This document shows positions 16,067-21,432 of a stretch of DNA of 22,135 bases, piece by piece. The notes under the pieces were generated by a model that saw only the letters and a program-made list of their open reading frames with translations, made no database searches and was not told where the DNA came from. The DNA is taken from positions 1 to 22,135 of IMG/VR virus record IMGVR_UViG_3300023115_000113; one strand, written 5' to 3'. Source of the DNA: a virus. Position 1 is the stretch's first letter. Each line of letters begins with the position of its first letter. A program made the position numbers and the translations under genes.

Positions 16067-16303
16067 TCAGCCTTGTTTGATCTCTTTTACGTCTTTATAA
16101 ATCAATACAATTCGATGAATAATAAAGGAAAACGTCAAAACGCATCCTAGCCCCATAGATACAATACTCATCACCTCAGGCAGCCACTTAGCCACTTGGA
16201 AATCAACACTAACCGCCATTGCACTTGCGGCGATAGCGCCCTGAACCTTTGGATTACTTAGGGCCTGCTCTGTTAGCTGCATTTTTACGTCTGAAATAGA
16301 CAT
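16067..16303 (-). CDS. Holin-like membrane protein (78 aa)
   Basis: Size, charge and layout fit a small phage holin: a polar N terminus (1-18), a moderately hydrophobic segment (about 19-36, QGAIAASAMAVSV), a strong membrane segment (about 44-68, VMSIVSMGLGCVLTFSFII), and a short charged tail (YKDVKEIKQG). A charged C-terminal tail is typical of holins. It is coupled to the upstream four-helix membrane gene by TAATG. Two adjacent membrane genes before the packaging genes suggest a lysis cassette, but no endolysin is visible in the window. The assignment is by layout, not by a specific family match. Confidence 0.6.
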   Translation of the reverse strand: MSISDVKMQLTEQALSNPKVQGAIAASAMAVSVDFQVAKWLPEVMSIVSMGLGCVLTFSFIIHRIVLIYKDVKEIKQG

Positions 16304-16755
16304 TAGCGATGACCACCCAGCTTGCGGAAACGAATAAACTTGCCAATAAAATCAAAGCCGCCAGCAAGTCCATATTCCTTTTTATCCATTCTAGTGACCG
16401 CTAATAGTCGTGTGAACTCGATCACACCTAGTACTAGGATTATATCACTATAAATGCTTAAAGATAATTCATTATAAGCAAGGGCGGCACCTATTCCATG
16501 AGCGAATATAGCCAGTAGATTTATGATTTGGATGTGTATATTTAGTTGGGTTTGACGGGGAATCAATAAAAGAGCTATAACCATCGCTGAAAAAGTGCCG
16601 GACACAACATAATATTGAAGCCCATTAAGGTATGGTTCTGACCAGTAAGAAACAAAAGCCATTAGTGCAACTGGAATGCAAACAGCTATGCGCCCAAAAG
16701 AGTGGCCAGCATTAACAATAAGCGCAATAGCTGCAAAAAATATCAGACTAAGCAT
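16303..16755 (-). CDS. Polytopic membrane protein (150 aa), lysis-region
   Basis: The protein has four or five hydrophobic segments, at about 1-18, 24-40, 46-66, 73-95 and 98-117. A basic, cytoplasm-like C terminus follows (GKFIRFRKLGGHR). It starts inside the end of the 30-aa lysine-rich ORF (ATG at 16755, stop of the other at 16748-16750). It ends in TAATG with the holin-like gene, so the three are likely co-translated. It may be an antiholin, a holin partner or a superinfection-exclusion protein. No motif discriminates between these. Confidence 0.6.
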   Translation of the reverse strand: MLSLIFFAAIALIVNAGHSFGRIAVCIPVALMAFVSYWSEPYLNGLQYYVVSGTFSAMVIALLLIPRQTQLNIHIQIINLLAIFAHGIGAALAYNELSLSIYSDIILVLGVIEFTRLLAVTRMDKKEYGLAGGFDFIGKFIRFRKLGGHR

Positions 16756-16840
16756 ATTTGTTTTTTTTCTTAACCTTTTTTTCCTTGCCGCCGACCATTG
16801 CGATTGCCTTCTTCTTTGCTGGTTTCTTTTTAGCTGCCAT
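16748..16840 (-). CDS. Lysine-rich 30-aa peptide
   Basis: This short frame starts at ATG 16840 (MAAKKKPAKKKAIAMVGG) with AAGG about 9 bases upstream, and ends 8 bases into the next gene. Thirteen of thirty residues are lysine and there is one glutamate. The KKKPAKKK pattern resembles histone-H1-like or nucleic-acid-binding tails. The tight coupling to the membrane gene suggests it is translated. It may bind DNA, RNA or membranes, or may only couple translation. Confidence 0.5.
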   Translation of the reverse strand: MAAKKKPAKKKAIAMVGGKEKKVKKKNKYA

Positions 16841-16877
16841 GTTTATGCCTTAATTTAAGTTAATTAATGCCGGTATT

Positions 16878-17249
16878 TTAACACGTCCCGCACAAATGTT
16901 TATAGTCAATACCCAAAACGTCCAACCTGTGACGCTCGGTATCTGTTAAATCGTCAGAATCTTCATACTCTTGACCTAGTATCAGCTCGCACTGTTCAAT
17001 AACCAGTCGTTCAATAATTCGAATCTCACTAATCATGTTCAATAGATGCTCTTTTGAGTATTCAACACTGAGATAGCGCCCACAGGTCAGCTCTTTATCT
17101 TCTGGTGTTCCGGTAATCGGATTATCGTAGAAGTAGTGCCAGCTCAAAGTATCAATACTAAAAATGATACTCGAATTCATTAGCTGGCCATAATCCGCTA
17201 TCCAGTGCAAAACATCGCACTGAACAGCCTTGTATAATTGTTTATTCAA
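16878..17249 (-). CDS. Unknown protein (123 aa)
   Basis: I place the start at TTG 17249 (translated MNKQLYKAVQ), with GGGAG 7 bases upstream and an 8-base overlap with the previous gene. An upstream in-frame start would lie deep within the previous gene. The protein is acidic, with segments WHYFYDNPITGTPEDKEL and EHLLNMISEIRIIERLVIEQ, and a C terminus DIDYKHLCGTC-like (actual GIDYKHLCGTC) containing a CxxC-type pair. It has no signal peptide. It belongs to a two-gene unit with the 88-aa gene. No family was recognised. Confidence 0.5.
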   Translation of the reverse strand: MNKQLYKAVQCDVLHWIADYGQLMNSSIIFSIDTLSWHYFYDNPITGTPEDKELTCGRYLSVEYSKEHLLNMISEIRIIERLVIEQCELILGQEYEDSDDLTDTERHRLDVLGIDYKHLCGTC

Positions 17250-17508
17250 TATCAACTCCCATAATCTTATATTCAAACCACTCCTTAAAGCGATCAAAAT
17301 CCATAAATTCATCAATCACGCTATGCTCGTCAATATAGACTGTCATAAGATGTGGCGCGTAGCTTCTCTCTAGCTTGCCAGCCATCTTGATCGCAGCTTG
17401 AACGCAATCATAGATGCACTCTAATTCGAATTCGCTTTCTGGGTATTTCTCCCATAAAACAACGCTGTTTTCGTTGTCTTGATGCAGGATTACTTTTAAT
17501 TCACTCAT
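17242..17508 (-). CDS. Unknown small protein (88 aa)
   Basis: The ATG (17508) has AAGGAGA about 6 bases upstream in an A/T-rich leader. The protein is acidic with predicted alternating helices and strands (MSELKVILHQDNENSVVLW, CIYDCVQAAIKMAGKL, HLMTVYIDEHSVIDEF). It contains two Cys close together but no metal-binding pattern. Its leader carries a sequence motif that recurs in two other early gaps. No family was recognised. It overlaps the 123-aa gene by 8 bases. Confidence 0.6.
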   Translation of the reverse strand: MSELKVILHQDNENSVVLWEKYPESEFELECIYDCVQAAIKMAGKLERSYAPHLMTVYIDEHSVIDEFMDFDRFKEWFEYKIMGVDIE

Positions 17509-17570
17509 GGCTATCTCCTTAGTTGATATAGCCTATTATCCGGATTTACCGGCTTTAATCAGTGGCAAAA
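17509..17570 (-). promoter_or_regulatory. Early-region leader with recurrent TTTGCCACTG motif
   Basis: The minus strand carries TTTTGCCACTG (17570-17560), then 28 bases after TTGCCA the box AGGC (17534-17531), then the ribosome binding site AAGGAG. A GATAAT box sits directly before AGGC. A CCGG-TAAAT-CCGG short hairpin lies between. The same TTGCCA, 28 bases, AGGC spacing occurs at 20768-20807. Promoter or operator function is inferred from recurrence only. Confidence 0.35.
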
Positions 17571-17589
17571 ACTACCAACTTTCCTAGCA

Positions 17590-17637
17590 ATAACGCTTAG
17601 ATCAGACGGACGCAAGCGCCGTCTATCGGGGTGTTAT
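17590..17637. repeat. 48-base imperfect palindrome, copy 1
   Basis: The plus strand begins ATAACG and ends TGTTAT. It folds as follows (positions within the element): 1-6 with 43-48; partly wobble-paired 7-10 with 39-42; 11-13 with 36-38; a one-base bulge at 14; 15-20 with 30-35; a bulged A21; 22-23 with 28-29; and a CAAG tetraloop. The apical stem is AGACGG / CCGTCT on the minus strand. The stop codon of the small membrane gene (17634-17636) lies inside its right arm. It matches copy 2 at 33 of 48 positions. No T-run follows, so a simple terminator is unlikely. Confidence 0.75.
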
Positions 17638-17834
17638 CTACCCCAATCACCATGATTTGCATAGCACTGATTACTACCAGCGCACGCCTTTTCAAGTAAT
17701 CCCATCGTTCTAGGGTTGTCCCTTGGGTCTACTATTACACCCTCCAAAACCTTTTCAGGGGCACTTGGAAATAACATCAACACAATGCAAGCTAGCAACA
17801 TAAAAGCCGCAACTATCGCCTTAGCATTACCCAT
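17634..17834 (-). CDS. Small single-pass membrane or exported protein (66 aa)
   Basis: I prefer ATG 17834 (MGNAKAIVAAFMLL), which has GGGGG about 8 bases upstream and overlaps the previous stop as ATGGGTAA. A TTG five codons earlier is less likely. Residues 4-25 form one hydrophobic segment, which could be a signal anchor or an uncleaved signal (LACIVLMLFPSAP). The remaining 40 residues are polar and hold two Cys (ACAGSNQC), possibly disulphide-bonded in the periplasm. The size and topology fit small lysis or exclusion proteins, but no family was recognised. Its stop lies inside the 48-base palindrome. Confidence 0.55.
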   Translation of the reverse strand: MGNAKAIVAAFMLLACIVLMLFPSAPEKVLEGVIVDPRDNPRTMGLLEKACAGSNQCYANHGDWGR

Positions 17835-18012
17835 ATTGCACCCCCGCAAGCTCTTTAAGGTCTGCTAGTAGCGCTAGTATCTCCTCAGCCCGCATTCCCT
17901 CATCATCTTGAACCAAACTGGTCTGAGTGCTCGGGTTTTCCATTCGAGAGTAATTCTCTCTATTAGCGTAAAACTTAACCGCCTGCTCTATTTCTGCTAT
18001 CAAGTCTTCCAT
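17827..18012 (-). CDS. Unknown small protein (61 aa)
   Basis: The ATG (18012) follows AAGGA with 6 bases spacing. The protein is acidic and helical (MEDLIAEIEQAVKFYANREN ... AEEILALLADLKELAG), with a central polar stretch. Many phages encode such short proteins near replication and ninG genes. It is followed by the small membrane gene with an 8-base overlap. The function is unknown. Confidence 0.6.
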   Translation of the reverse strand: MEDLIAEIEQAVKFYANRENYSRMENPSTQTSLVQDDEGMRAEEILALLADLKELAGVQYG

Positions 18013-18060
18013 GTCGCATCCTTCTTTTTGTTGTTTTGCGTAGATTAACAGCTTCTTTAT

Positions 18061-18076
18061 TTTATACAGTGGTAAA
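18061..18076 (-). promoter_or_regulatory. Recurrent 16-base motif upstream of the 61-aa gene
   Basis: The minus strand reads TTTACCACTGTATAAA, which matches TTTGCCACTGATTAAA at 17569-17554 in 13 of 16 positions. A related TTTTGCCAATGTAAA is at 20807-20793. It lies 48 bases before the start codon, after the ninG stop. It could be an operator or part of a promoter. A -10-like TATAAA is included but no good -35 is seen. Confidence 0.35.
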
Positions 18077-18087
18077 TTCTTACAAGA

Positions 18088-18714
18088 TTATTGGCTTATT
18101 AGATCAATTTCATTTTTTAGCTCATTGGCCTTTTTTCTGTATTTGGCCTTAATCTCTTTCAGGTCTTCAATCGTGTAATTCTTCGCATCGTGTGGCCCTT
18201 CTAGCCATTCAACTTGCTTTAGCCCAATTCTATCTATTAGTTTTTCTCTATATCTGGTGGCAACTGATCTTGCCTTATGTGCGAATTTCTTTGATCCAGC
18301 ATTGCATGACTTGCACTGTCTATGGGCGTTATCTTCCTCAAACCTTAGCTCATAGTGACTGCCTACACTAAGATAGTGCCCGCAATCCCATGCCCCGCCT
18401 ACCTTCCAACCCTGATTCGACTCTATTTCTTCTATTGGCGTATCGCAGCTAATACAAGGCTTTCCCCAATCCCTAAATCTAATAAACCTATTAAATTCTG
18501 GCTGAGCTTCCTTTACCCAATCCCTTTTTGTCTTTAACCTCTCTTTTCTAGCTTTTAGCTCTTTTCTTTCCTGCCTCTCTTTTGCCTGCTGAGCCTTTTG
18601 CAATCCATACTTGGCGGCATGATCAAAAGTACAGAATCCCTTAGCTTGTATTGGGTCTACGCAGTCTTTTACCTTAGGCAATTCAGCTTTACAGTATCGG
18701 CATTTACGCGCCAT
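18088..18714 (-). CDS. ninG: NinG / Rap recombination nuclease (208 aa)
   Basis: NinG (lambda Rap, about 200 aa) acts on branched DNA, targeting recombination intermediates in Red-type pathways. Visible features are an N-terminal zinc-ribbon-like CRYC (Cys5, Cys8) with Cys18; a long basic coiled coil (about 38-70); and the family's HNH-like core PCISCD (Cys87, Cys90), AWDCGHYLS (Cys111, His113), NAHRQCKSCNAG (His131, Cys134, Cys137). A basic helical C terminus ends the protein. The length is normal. The ATG overlaps the upstream gene by 11 bases. The presence of an annealing protein and an SSB in the same region fits a phage homologous-recombination set. Confidence 0.92.
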   Translation of the reverse strand: MARKCRYCKAELPKVKDCVDPIQAKGFCTFDHAAKYGLQKAQQAKERQERKELKARKERLKTKRDWVKEAQPEFNRFIRFRDWGKPCISCDTPIEEIESNQGWKVGGAWDCGHYLSVGSHYELRFEEDNAHRQCKSCNAGSKKFAHKARSVATRYREKLIDRIGLKQVEWLEGPHDAKNYTIEDLKEIKAKYRKKANELKNEIDLISQ

Positions 18715-19042
18715 ATGAACTCTGCTCTTTTCTTCCGTTAGCTTGCTTTGTTCGCCAAATGCCTACCCTTTCCTCAGCTATCTTCATTCTGTATCTCAGT
18801 TCCTCCGACTTCTCAGTCGCTTCTCTAAGCCCTTTTAGCAGCTCGATATACTCAGGATGTGAATAGGCGTAAGACTCCCGCTCTTGTCCGGTTTTAAGGC
18901 CTTTCTCCTGCCCTTCTGCAATCTTTATTGCCTTTAGGCTTTTGCGGTACTCAGTCAAATAGACCTTTTCCGCATTAGCCTTAGCATATTCAGATACACT
19001 AGAGCGCCATTCATGTATTAGCTTTTCTATTTGTTCTGACAT
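18704..19042 (-). CDS. Conserved-looking phage helical protein upstream of ninG (112 aa)
   Basis: The protein is almost entirely helical and charged (EWRSSVSEYAKANAEKVYL, EYRKSLKAIKIAEGQEKG, HPEYIELLKGLREATEK, RMKIAEERVGIWRTKQANGR). I recall the pattern YLTEYRKSLKA...KT..ERE..AY..PEY...L.GL..A......LR..+..AE.RV..WRT.QAN.R from unnamed small phage proteins encoded near recombination genes. No enzymatic motif is present. It ends inside ninG by 11 bases, so co-translation and a supporting role in DNA recombination are plausible. This is inference from position only. Confidence 0.65.
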   Translation of the reverse strand: MSEQIEKLIHEWRSSVSEYAKANAEKVYLTEYRKSLKAIKIAEGQEKGLKTGQERESYAYSHPEYIELLKGLREATEKSEELRYRMKIAEERVGIWRTKQANGRKEQSSYGA

Positions 19043-19076
19043 ATAGCTTCTTCTAGGGTTGACTGGCTATTTATAA

Positions 19077-19250
19077 TCAAGAGAAAGCCCAATAGATAAC
19101 GAAATAAGGCCATGCCACAAAAAGTACAAAAGGCATTGTATTTTTGACTGAATTACTAGGATATTTAACATTGTGCTTACCCATTTTTGCCTGAACATAC
19201 ACATAGCTGACAAACCAGCAAACAACCCAAATTATTGAAAGCTCTTTCAC
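19077..19250 (-). CDS. Small two-helix membrane protein (57 aa)
   Basis: A GTG start (19250) follows AAAGGAGA with about 5 bases spacing, a strong ribosome binding site that decides the start. The protein has two hydrophobic segments, about 4-20 (LSIIWVVCWFVSYVYV) and 39-57 (MPFVLFVAWPYFVIYWAF), with a basic loop between (KMGKHNVKYP). Small two-helix proteins of this kind occur in phage early regions, sometimes as superinfection-exclusion or host-inhibitory factors. Nothing here is specific. The 48-base palindrome copy 2 lies directly upstream. Confidence 0.6.
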   Translation of the reverse strand: MKELSIIWVVCWFVSYVYVQAKMGKHNVKYPSNSVKNTMPFVLFVAWPYFVIYWAFS

Positions 19251-19267
19251 ACCTTTCTCCTTTATCT

Positions 19268-19315
19268 ATAACACTGTAATACCAAGGACGCTAGCGCCTT
19301 GGATTGTGTTGTTAT
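19268..19315. repeat. 48-base imperfect palindrome, copy 2
   Basis: The plus strand begins ATAACA and ends TGTTAT, a perfect 6-bp outer stem. Inside are the 3-bp stem AAT / ATT with one bulged base, the 6-bp stem CCAAGG / CCTTGG, a bulged A, a CG / CG step and a CTAG loop. It is 69 percent identical to copy 1 (17590-17637), and the differences at pairs 11-38, 15-35, 16-34 and 18-32 all keep base pairing. It lies between the SSB gene and the 57-aa membrane gene, ending 18 bases before that start. Confidence 0.75.
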
Positions 19316-19373
19316 GCCCTGCCACCCACCCACGGGCCATGGGTCAACTATGCCTGAGTAGCTAGGCTCTGAG

Positions 19374-19445
19374 TTAAAACGGGATGTCGTCGTCGAAATC
19401 CCCAAACTTATTTTCTTTTGCTACCCCTGAAACGGGGCTTGCTGA
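19374..19445 (-). CDS. -1 frame extension of SSB carrying the acidic C-terminal tip
   Basis: This is the 23-codon stretch read after a -1 shift at the slippery site. It starts with SASPVSGVAKENK and ends FGDFDDDIPF followed by TAA at 19374-19376. DFDDDIPF is the near-universal SSB tip that recruits replication and repair partners. In frame with the shift, the whole protein is 169 aa. It has no plausible start of its own, so it is only meaningful as part of the SSB. Confidence 0.7.
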   Translation of the reverse strand, partial: SASPVSGVAKENKFGDFDDDIPF

Positions 19446-19882
19446 AAATTTGGCTGCTGCCCTCCTTGGTGAACACCCATTGGCTGGCCTTGTGGTGGTG
19501 CTGGTGGTTGGTTTGGATTGCATTGTGGTGCTTGCTGGGGTGCTTGCTGATACTGCTGGGGCTGACTGCCTGAATTAACATAACCAAGTTTGCAGTCGAT
19601 CAACTCAATAGACAATGACAATCCATTCGGTCCTTGAAATTGCTTAACCTTCTCCGCTTCCGCCGTTACTTCAATTACCGCACCTTCAATCAGATTTTGA
19701 CGATAAAACTCAATCTGCTGGGTATTATTAGTGAATACGGCCGCCTCGTAATTAGTCCATTCTCTTTGCTTGGTTTCTCGGTCGTAATACTGCTTACCTA
19801 GCCGGATACCAAAACCAGTATAAGCGCCTGCTTGGAACTCATTTGCAGCTTTATTAAGCTTGCCCGTGATTGTTGTAGCCAT
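19421..19882 (-). CDS. ssb: Single-stranded-DNA-binding protein, zero-frame product (153 aa)
   Basis: The N-terminal part (about 1-100) looks like an OB-fold SSB: MATTITGKLNKAANEF...FGIRLGKQYYDRETK...TNYEAAVFTNN...EGAVIEVTAEAEKVKQF. A Gln/Pro-rich linker (about 103-150) follows. The zero frame stops at TAG 19423-19421 after QQAPFQG, without the acidic tip. The tip is encoded in the -1 frame immediately downstream (19374-19445). SD AGGAGA stands about 4 bases before the ATG. SSB with the preceding annealing protein and downstream NinG makes a recombination/replication unit. Confidence 0.85.
   Translation of the reverse strand: MATTITGKLNKAANEFQAGAYTGFGIRLGKQYYDRETKQREWTNYEAAVFTNNTQQIEFYRQNLIEGAVIEVTAEAEKVKQFQGPNGLSLSIELIDCKLGYVNSGSQPQQYQQAPQQAPQCNPNQPPAPPQGQPMGVHQGGQQPNFQQAPFQG
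19424..19467 (-). promoter_or_regulatory. Candidate programmed -1 ribosomal frameshift signal in ssb
   Basis: In translation order there are three parts. AAGGAGGG (19467-19460) is a Shine-Dalgarno-like sequence. Eight bases later comes the slippery heptamer A AAT TTT (19451-19445) in the zero frame. After a 7-base spacer there is a hairpin, CCCC (19437-19434) and GGGG (19427-19424) around a six-base loop, next to the zero-frame TAG. The layout matches the known dnaX signal. The shift would restore the SSB tip. Confidence 0.6.
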
Positions 19883-19890
19883 CTTATCTC

Positions 19891-20562
19891 CTAACGATAT
19901 TTACTAGCTTCTTCTGTTAAAAATTTACGTGCTTTAGTTGAGTATATTTCTGGTATACCCATTTCTTTACAAGTCTTTGGTGCAACCCACATCTTATTAT
20001 TGTCTTCTTGACTTATTTCGTCATAGCATTGCACTGCATAAGCAAAATCGCCCGATTCGACCGCTTGATTGATTGCCTTTACACTTTCATTGTTCCTGCG
20101 CACTGCATCAATTAAGCCATCTGGAATCTCTTTTTTCTGGAACTCCTGTTGAACTTGCTGCACATACTTATTGTCATCAAACTTACCTAGGAACACATCA
20201 GCATTAAACCCAAGCATTGACAGGCATTTGGTTATACCGTCCGTTGTGGCTTTCTTCATGCAATCCGTGTCTTTCTTGCTCTCGGCTTTATCAATATATA
20301 ATGAAGCCTGCCCCCACTGCTCTACACGCCCCCTTGATTCACCATGCCAAAGTGAAATCAACACACAGACCTCATTTGTTGGAAGATGGTCAACTCGCTT
20401 AACCTCCCAACCCCAGCCATTACCAGCCGCTCCCAATTCGCGTGTAGCGTTTTCAATTTGACGATACGGGTCTATAGCTGTAATGGCGCGGCCAAAAGTA
20501 ACCTTTTTGGTATGCGCTGGATTTGTCGTACAAACCGAATCCCATAACTTCATATTACTCAT
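19891..20562 (-). CDS. Putative single-strand annealing protein, Sak/DUF1071-type (223 aa)
   Basis: The first half matches a pattern I associate with the Sak3/DUF1071 group of Rad52-like phage annealing proteins: KLWDSVCTTNPAHTKKVTFG...ITAIDPYRQIENATRELG...GWGWEVKRVDHL, then a Trp/His motif LISLWHGESRGRVEQWG. Near residues 95-130 lies DTDCMKKATTDGITKCLSML followed by GFNADVFLGKFDDNKYV, a very typical feature (K-A-x-T-D-x-x-x-K-x-L-S-x-L-G-F-x-A-D-V). The C-terminal third is a helical tail. The product would anneal ssDNA during recombination with the following SSB. The start overlaps the upstream stop as TAATG. Confidence 0.7.
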   Translation of the reverse strand: MSNMKLWDSVCTTNPAHTKKVTFGRAITAIDPYRQIENATRELGAAGNGWGWEVKRVDHLPTNEVCVLISLWHGESRGRVEQWGQASLYIDKAESKKDTDCMKKATTDGITKCLSMLGFNADVFLGKFDDNKYVQQVQQEFQKKEIPDGLIDAVRRNNESVKAINQAVESGDFAYAVQCYDEISQEDNNKMWVAPKTCKEMGIPEIYSTKARKFLTEEASKYR

Positions 20563-20747
20563 TAGTTAAACAACCCCGCTGATCTAACCTCATCCATTGT
20601 GTATTCAAAGTTATACCCCTGATTGTATGACTCGCTTGCATTGTTTTGAGCTGGCTTGCCCTTCCGTGCGTCTTCTTGACCTTCGGCAAACTCAAACACA
20701 TTGGAACAATTATTTAATTCCTTCTCTAAAGCTTCTTGTGGATTCAT
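20562..20747 (-). CDS. Small unknown protein (61 aa)
   Basis: The ATG (20747) has TAGGAGA about 6-7 bases upstream. The centre has the pattern FAEGQEDARKGKPAQN...SESYNQGYNFEY. A G-Q-x-D-A-x-x-G-x-P then S-Y-x-x-G-Y signature is shared by several small phage proteins, but I know no function. It is co-translated with the annealing protein by a TAATG overlap. The upstream leader carries a recurring motif. Confidence 0.6.
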   Translation of the reverse strand: MNPQEALEKELNNCSNVFEFAEGQEDARKGKPAQNNASESYNQGYNFEYTMDEVRSAGLFN

Positions 20748-20807
20748 AATTTCTCTCCTATTGAGCTGCCTATACTACCTATATTAGATGGGTTTACATT
20801 GGCAAAA
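20748..20807 (-). promoter_or_regulatory. Early-region leader with recurrent TTGCCA-28-AGGC layout
   Basis: On the minus strand TTTTGCCAATG (20807-20797) is followed 28 bases after TTGCCA by AGGC (20771-20768), then the ribosome binding site. This spacing equals that before the 88-aa gene at 17508. Just upstream, CATTGAGC and GCCAATG (20814-20794) form a small hairpin. The segment ATAGGCAGC also appears at 21072-21064. It may be a shared promoter or operator, inferred from recurrence. Confidence 0.35.
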
Positions 20808-20824
20808 CCGCTCAATGTTTTGGG

Positions 20825-21046
20825 TTATTTGGTAGTTTTGGTCAATCTTCTTTCTAGTTCTTTTCTCAATATTTCCTTAACCTCATATTGATTCAAAAAG
20901 TCATAATCACCAGACCCATACCAGCTAAAAGAAAGTCCACTCATAAACTCTATAGTGTTTTTAAGTTTGATGTTTGACCCCTCCTGCATCTTCTCACGTC
21001 TTTGTTTTTGACCTTCTTTAATTCTTTTAAACAATTCATCTAGCAT
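20825..21046 (-). CDS. Small charged unknown protein (73 aa)
   Basis: I favour ATG 21046 (MLDELFKRIKEGQKQRREKM), which lies 7 bases after AGGAGG. A GTG one codon earlier is only 4 bases after it. The protein is strongly charged and helical, with a central SFSWYGSGDYDFL and a basic end (RKELERRLTKTTK). The proteins before and after are small early genes with no known function. It is not recognised. Confidence 0.55.
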   Translation of the reverse strand: MLDELFKRIKEGQKQRREKMQEGSNIKLKNTIEFMSGLSFSWYGSGDYDFLNQYEVKEILRKELERRLTKTTK

Positions 21047-21084
21047 CACTTAACCTCCTTTGCGCTGCCTATCATTTATTCACC

Positions 21085-21432
21085 TTAATCGTCCAATGGG
21101 TGCCAATCCGCCTTAATTCCATGCTTTGCCAGCTCTGCAACGTATGCCTGTCTTGCCTCTTTTTCAGTATTGCATCTTGGCAAACAGTGCTTTTCCCCAT
21201 TCACAAAGACTTGCGGGCGGTATCTTACAATGCCGCTTTTGGATGTCTCCTTCGAGAACCCCTTGCCTCTCCCTAGTCGCGCTTGCAATACGCTTTTCCT
21301 GAATTCGCTTTCACACTCTTCATTATCCTTATTCTCAATTACTTTGCTGGGCTTTGACTTAATACTAACCAGCGCACCCAGTGCCATTTTTGCGCTTAAG
21401 CTTGGGTCTGGCTCCATTCCGAAATAAATCAT
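21085..21432 (-). CDS. AP2-like domain protein, paralogue B (115 aa)
   Basis: The N terminus MIYFGMEPDPSLSAKMAL is shared with the next gene upstream. The C-terminal half (residues about 70-108) reads SGIVRYRPQVFVNGEKHC, then CNTEKEARQAYVAELAKHG. This is the strand-strand-strand-helix layout of AP2-like DNA-binding domains, often part of phage-borne homing endonucleases. No HNH catalytic motif is visible. A DNA-binding function is inferred. The start overlaps the stop of paralogue A by ATGA. Confidence 0.6.
   Translation of the reverse strand: MIYFGMEPDPSLSAKMALGALVSIKSKPSKVIENKDNEECESEFRKSVLQARLGRGKGFSKETSKSGIVRYRPQVFVNGEKHCLPRCNTEKEARQAYVAELAKHGIKADWHPLDD

Noticed and set aside
17590-19315. 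Naming the two palindromes as true integron attC sites
   Set aside because: The R-box consensus is not met, the elements are only 48 bases and there is no integron integrase. Only the layout is similar.
19384-19578. Plus-strand 64-aa open frame opposite ssb
   Set aside because: It results from the open -1 frame and the Gln/Pro-rich linker on the other strand. Its leucine/valine-rich sequence is the complement of repeated CAG/CCA codons.
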